Positions 60,099-64,000 of a stretch of 64,000 nt of DNA are shown piece by piece. Each line of letters begins with the position of its first letter. Position 1 is the first letter of the stretch. The notes below the pieces were generated by a model. The model did not search any database. It saw only the letters and a list, made by a program, of their open reading frames with translations, and was not told the origin of the DNA. The translations under genes were made by a program, and so were the position numbers. The stretch covers positions 19,467,001 to 19,531,000 of the forward strand of contig NC_090788.1 in NCBI RefSeq assembly GCF_040054535.1, written 5' to 3'. The stretch comes from Antennarius striatus. Taxonomy: Eukaryota > Chordata > Actinopteri > Lophiiformes > Antennariidae.

Positions 60099-61527
60099 GT
60101 GGGTACCCCGCTTCTCCATGCGTCCTCACTGTCACCGCTGCCCCGTCCAGGTTGGAGCTCACCTGGCCGGGGCAGCAGCTGTCACCCGGTTACGTGTCAG
60201 TTATGGAGCCTAAACACTGGGGGGCTGCTTCACAAACCACTTCTATTTGGAGTGTGATCACCACCACCCCTCCACCCAGGAGAAAGTTATTCTCGGAGTG
60301 GATGTTTGCGGGCGGCTGGTTGCACCAGGGATCACACCCTGATGGTGGTCGAATGAGTCCTCAAACGCGTCCCGGCGGCTTTTTGTTCCATTTATTAAAT
60401 CCCAGCTGCTCGTTTCTAGTCGTGTTCTTGATGTTTTAGCCGTTAAACCTTCATTTCCTTTCATGTTCACGCTTCACAGACGCGTTTTAAACGTCTTGAT
60501 GTGAACATGAAAGGGTGAATATTCCCTAGATGCTCCCCTGAATGCATTATTTGTGCGTTTAGCTGATCCATCCAGGGAGGGGGGGTGACACGGCTCCACT
60601 GTTGTTGCCCCGTCTCCTGTCACCTAGCTTCCCTACAGTTAGCCCCACCTGCCCTGCGTTGGAAATGCAGGTTCCACGCGTGTTTTGGGGGGCATGTTTC
60701 TGCACATTCTTTCTCTGGCATCAACCAGAAGCCTTCCCCTGGCTCACATCGGTGAAAATCCACGGGCTTGGCCGCTTGTGTGGCTCCTTAGGCGGCTAAC
60801 AATAGCACGCAACCTCCTCGGGCCTAGCGATCTCCGAGCCCTCCCCCGCGGGTGTTAGCCTAGCTTCCAGGCTAACAACCGCCTCTTTCCGGTATTATTA
60901 TGCAAACATGTTAACTTATTAACTTAGTAAACACGATTTCCGACTCAAACACGACTCAAAACGTTAAAATGTGATGGTTTAATGTTTGCAAGGGAGCAGG
61001 TTTGTTATGAGACGTCACGTGTTCACTCCACGTGTTCCCCGAGAGAACAGCATGGCTGCTAGCTAGCTGGCTAACTGGCTAACGGGGTTTTAACGTGTTT
61101 GTGGACTCGGGGACCTCAATCACCGTGTCGTGTGTTGTGATCGCCGTGACGTGGACGTGTAATCGTGCGGTTGTCATGGCCTGTACGCGTTGTCATCACA
61201 AATGTAGCTCATGGCTGCTGCCAGTTGTCGTTTGCGTTACGCTAACAGGACACACGGTTCCGATCAGCGGCCTCCCGTTCGCCCCTTTGTTTGCCTTCTG
61301 GGTTGTTTGCTTTGCTAGAACCATGTGGCACTAAAGTAAATTTCAGAGTTCAGGCTGTACCCTGAAAATAGCCGGTGTGGGTGGGGTGGATGGAGCTGCC
61401 CCTGAAGCTGTCACATCAGCAGGCAGGCTGGATGGGGGCCAGGTTCAGAGGGGAGGCACTGGTGCTGCAGAGAGAGGCACTGGTGCCACAGGACACCCAC
61501 CAGCGGCTAAAAGCATTTTAAATGTCT

Positions 61528-61590
61528 GTAGGAACATCTTCAACACAAATCACACGTCCTCTTCTGATGTCGTGTTGGAGATGTTCCTAC
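61528..61590. repeat. near-perfect 19-bp stem hairpin, miRNA-precursor size
   Basis: Arms 61528-61546 and 61572-61590 are complementary at 18 of 19 positions; the odd one is a G:T wobble. They enclose 25 bases in which ATCA and TGAT can also pair. The 63-nt unit lies in larp1 intron 1. Confidence 0.85.
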
Positions 61591-63343
61591 TTCGATGGCT
61601 GGTTCAGACCATCAAAAATGCCCCCTCCCCTCCAATTACCCCATTATAATAATAGAGAACGGTAATGGCAGATAAAGGTGAAACAGCTCCATCGTTAACC
61701 AGTCTGCTTTGCATTGATTACAGAGGTTGTTCTTGAATAGGATCCAGGACTGGCTTCTGCCCCACCCAGGCTTTTTTTGTGTGTGTTGATGTTCTGCACA
61801 TCAATCATTTCTTTGTCACTGAATGCTCGCCTCTACATTCTCCAGTTGGACACTCGATCAACATGAGTTAATTTTCCAAAAGATTACTTTGCCTTGAAGT
61901 CAAAGGAAACCCCAACGCTCAACAAATCACCCAAACCAACTTTTAAACGTCTTCTTCCGTCAGTCAGCATCCAGTCGAGCCATCAGTGAAGGAAGCATCA
62001 CTGCAGGCAATAAAAGACGGATCGCTGTGACTAAAACGAGACAAAGTAGATTTCTACTTTACCTGACCTTTGTGGTCAGAGTGAACCCCACTTTTCAAAT
62101 TATTTGAACTGATATTGCTGTGTGTGAGCATGCCTCCATCCATATGTTCACTAATGGAAACAGACTGAAGGGCCTTAAAACTGCATGGGCTGTAAAACGT
62201 GTGCAGTGTGTGATCTTTAGTGTGTTTACATGTTGCAAACATGCATCCCATCCTGTTTTTCTCATCGTCTTCCGTGTTTGTACGGATGCCGATAGTTTGA
62301 TGGTGACTTCATCTCAGATTTGTGTTTTTTGGTTTGACTCTCTGATTTGTTTCTGGTAGCATCTTTTTTTAAAAAATTTTTTTATAACAGATCTTCGGGG
62401 GGGGTTGATCTCAAACAGAGTTCATGATGAAATAATAAGATGTTGCAGACAGATGGAGGGAAATGCTTCATAAAAATCATACACAGCTGTTCCTTAAACT
62501 TTTCCATCATCTATTTTTCCCAGAAACGTTTATATATTGTCCAGTTTATCTCTAATGTTCACGGAGAAGTACTTTAAAACAAGCTACAGTCGTGTTTGAT
62601 CATCTGTTTTTCTACATGATCTTAAAGGTGTGTTAAATCGCCCAGAAGGCAGTGCTGGGTGTCAGGGAAGCCAAAGCAAACAGCTCAAAGGTGGAATTAA
62701 CTATTTACGTGAAGAACTTTGAAAATGAGGCGTCAGGAAAAACCAGTTTTTCACCATCGTTCTGCTCCAGCTGGGGGGGCTGTCAGTGAGGTTGGCTCAC
62801 ATTGATTATCAGCTGTTAAACAAACAGGTGCTATTAAGACTGAACTTGTTGTGCTACTGTCTGACTCTTCATTCAGAACTCACGTTCTCCCAGCTGTTCC
62901 AGGGAAAGTGTTGTGGTTTGTAGTGTAATCTGAGGTGTGACCCAGTGACCAGTGACTCATGAATGAGTAGTAGTTCTGCTGAAACAAGAAATGCAAATGT
63001 GGGTTTTATCTGCTATCATCAGTAGCCGTTAGCATATGGGTGAGCCTGAGGTGACACCTCCAGATGAAGTCCTTCCTGGTTGGAGCTGTTGGCTGAAACA
63101 CTGTCCAACAACTGTTCTTGATCTAAACTTGAAGTGAAACCAGCAGCAGGCAGGTTGTGAGAGTTTTTATGTTAACTGGAGATCATGACCACATTGCTTT
63201 ATGATGCACGAGTTATAAGCAGTCGTACTATGGACGTAAACAGTTGGATAGTAAAACGTGTCCTCACTGGAAGGGTTGGGTAGCCTGAGACTCCCAGATT
63301 TGTTGCTCTGTCCTCTGTTGTGGTTGTGACAACATCCAACCTG

Positions 63344-63344
<1 letters not shown>

Positions 63345-63409
<65 letters not shown>
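63345..63409. repeat. (CA)n microsatellite
   Basis: Uninterrupted CA dinucleotides, about 32 units, in larp1 intron 1. Confidence 0.97.
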
Positions 63410-63412
<3 letters not shown>

Positions 63413-64000
63413 AGTACTGCTGGGCACCAACAGGTGTCAACAGGTCACTGACTCTAAAGGAGCCCTGACCCGTTGAGGTGGAGGTGCTGTTATTGTTGCA
63501 CCTGTGCAGGTTTAGAGTCCCAGCGTAGCTCCCAGAGTTTCCAGACATGTAAGGCTGGAGCTTGAGGACCTCAGCAGCTCTGAGGTCAGCGGTGTGTGTC
63601 GGTACGAAAGTGTAAATCGAGCTTCACATGCAGACTGGACTGATGACGCAGAGTCGGACTCCTCCAGCCTCTCGGTGGAGCTCGTGAACGGGAGTGCAGT
63701 GGCTCAGCTCACTGGAGCGGCTTTATCTCGGTTAGTCGCGTCTGGACTTGGCGATAGCAGCTCGTCCTTATTCACCCAGGGTGTGGACTGTTGACACCAA
63801 GGATGGGTCCGGGTGGTGGGGTGGTGTTGATCAGGGGGGGGAGACAGTCTCTCAGATGTTGGTAATGATTATCTTCTAGTGTTTCTGCTGCAAACCAGAC
63901 TGATGCGAGGTGTAGGTTGGTGTAATGACCTGTCATCAGACACGTCTGGGTCTAACATTCTCTCTGTGACAGTAACCCCCCCCCCTGTAGATTCATTCAT

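Larger units (their letters stand above)
60099..64000 (+). other. larp1 intron 1 (partial)
   Basis: No second larp1 exon (expected to encode a stretch like GDFGDAINWPTPGEI) was found up to the window end. The first kilobase is CpG-rich. The rest is ordinary intronic sequence with a hairpin at 61528-61590 and a CA microsatellite at 63345-63409. Confidence 0.6.

Noticed and set aside
60099-60439. Continuation of the larp1 frame past the donor
   Set aside because: Similarity to LARP1 stops at a good donor (GTGGGT); what follows looks intronic.

Overview
The window is vertebrate nuclear DNA, almost certainly from a teleost fish (probably a spiny-rayed one). Genes are split by short GT-AG introns, microsatellites are dense, and the repeats are fish-type tRNA-derived SINEs, RTE- and L2-like LINE pieces and small MITEs. 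There are no bacterial, plasmid or phage features. All gene models were built by hand from reading-frame continuity, splice signals and remembered human proteins; no search was run.

Layout, left to right: (1) the 3' two thirds of pgk1 (phosphoglycerate kinase), + strand, 1-4503. (2) A small LAT/LAT2-type transmembrane adaptor on the minus strand, 8485-5361, made of eight tiny exons, most of them under 65 bp and easily missed by ORF calling. (3) A degenerate minisatellite with a nested SINE, then a gene-poor stretch to 11.28 kb. (4) kctd7, + strand, 11736-15461. (5) kcnj6 (GIRK2 potassium channel), + strand, coding 24071-27053, with a possible non-coding first exon near 19.1 kb. (6) rabgef1 (Rabex-5), minus strand, 33346-29918, convergent with kcnj6; two strong CTCF-like motifs lie between their 3' ends. 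(7) A repeat-rich spacer at 34.6-37.6 kb. (8) A three-exon gene of 423 codons, + strand, 37834-40359, that I do not recognise. (9) Two intact tandem copies of an hpgd-like short-chain dehydrogenase, minus strand, 46444-43486 and 52243-48188, in duplicated units of about 4.7 and 5.9 kb. (10) A gene-poor stretch at 54-59 kb with one orphan CpG-rich segment. (11) The first coding exon of larp1, + strand, 59729-60098, followed by about 3.9 kb of its first intron.

The genes do not form a pathway. They are housekeeping (pgk1, larp1), endosomal trafficking (rabgef1), neuronal (kctd7, kcnj6), immune signalling (the adaptor) and prostaglandin breakdown (hpgd). In human, KCTD7 and RABGEF1 are neighbours, so this is a conserved pair, here separated by kcnj6. 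The points most worth a second look are the cryptic adaptor gene, the unrecognised three-exon gene, the hpgd duplicates whose 3' exons have diverged much more than their 5' exons, a repeat family that carries TCAAGGTCA nuclear-receptor half-sites, and two near-perfect hairpins.
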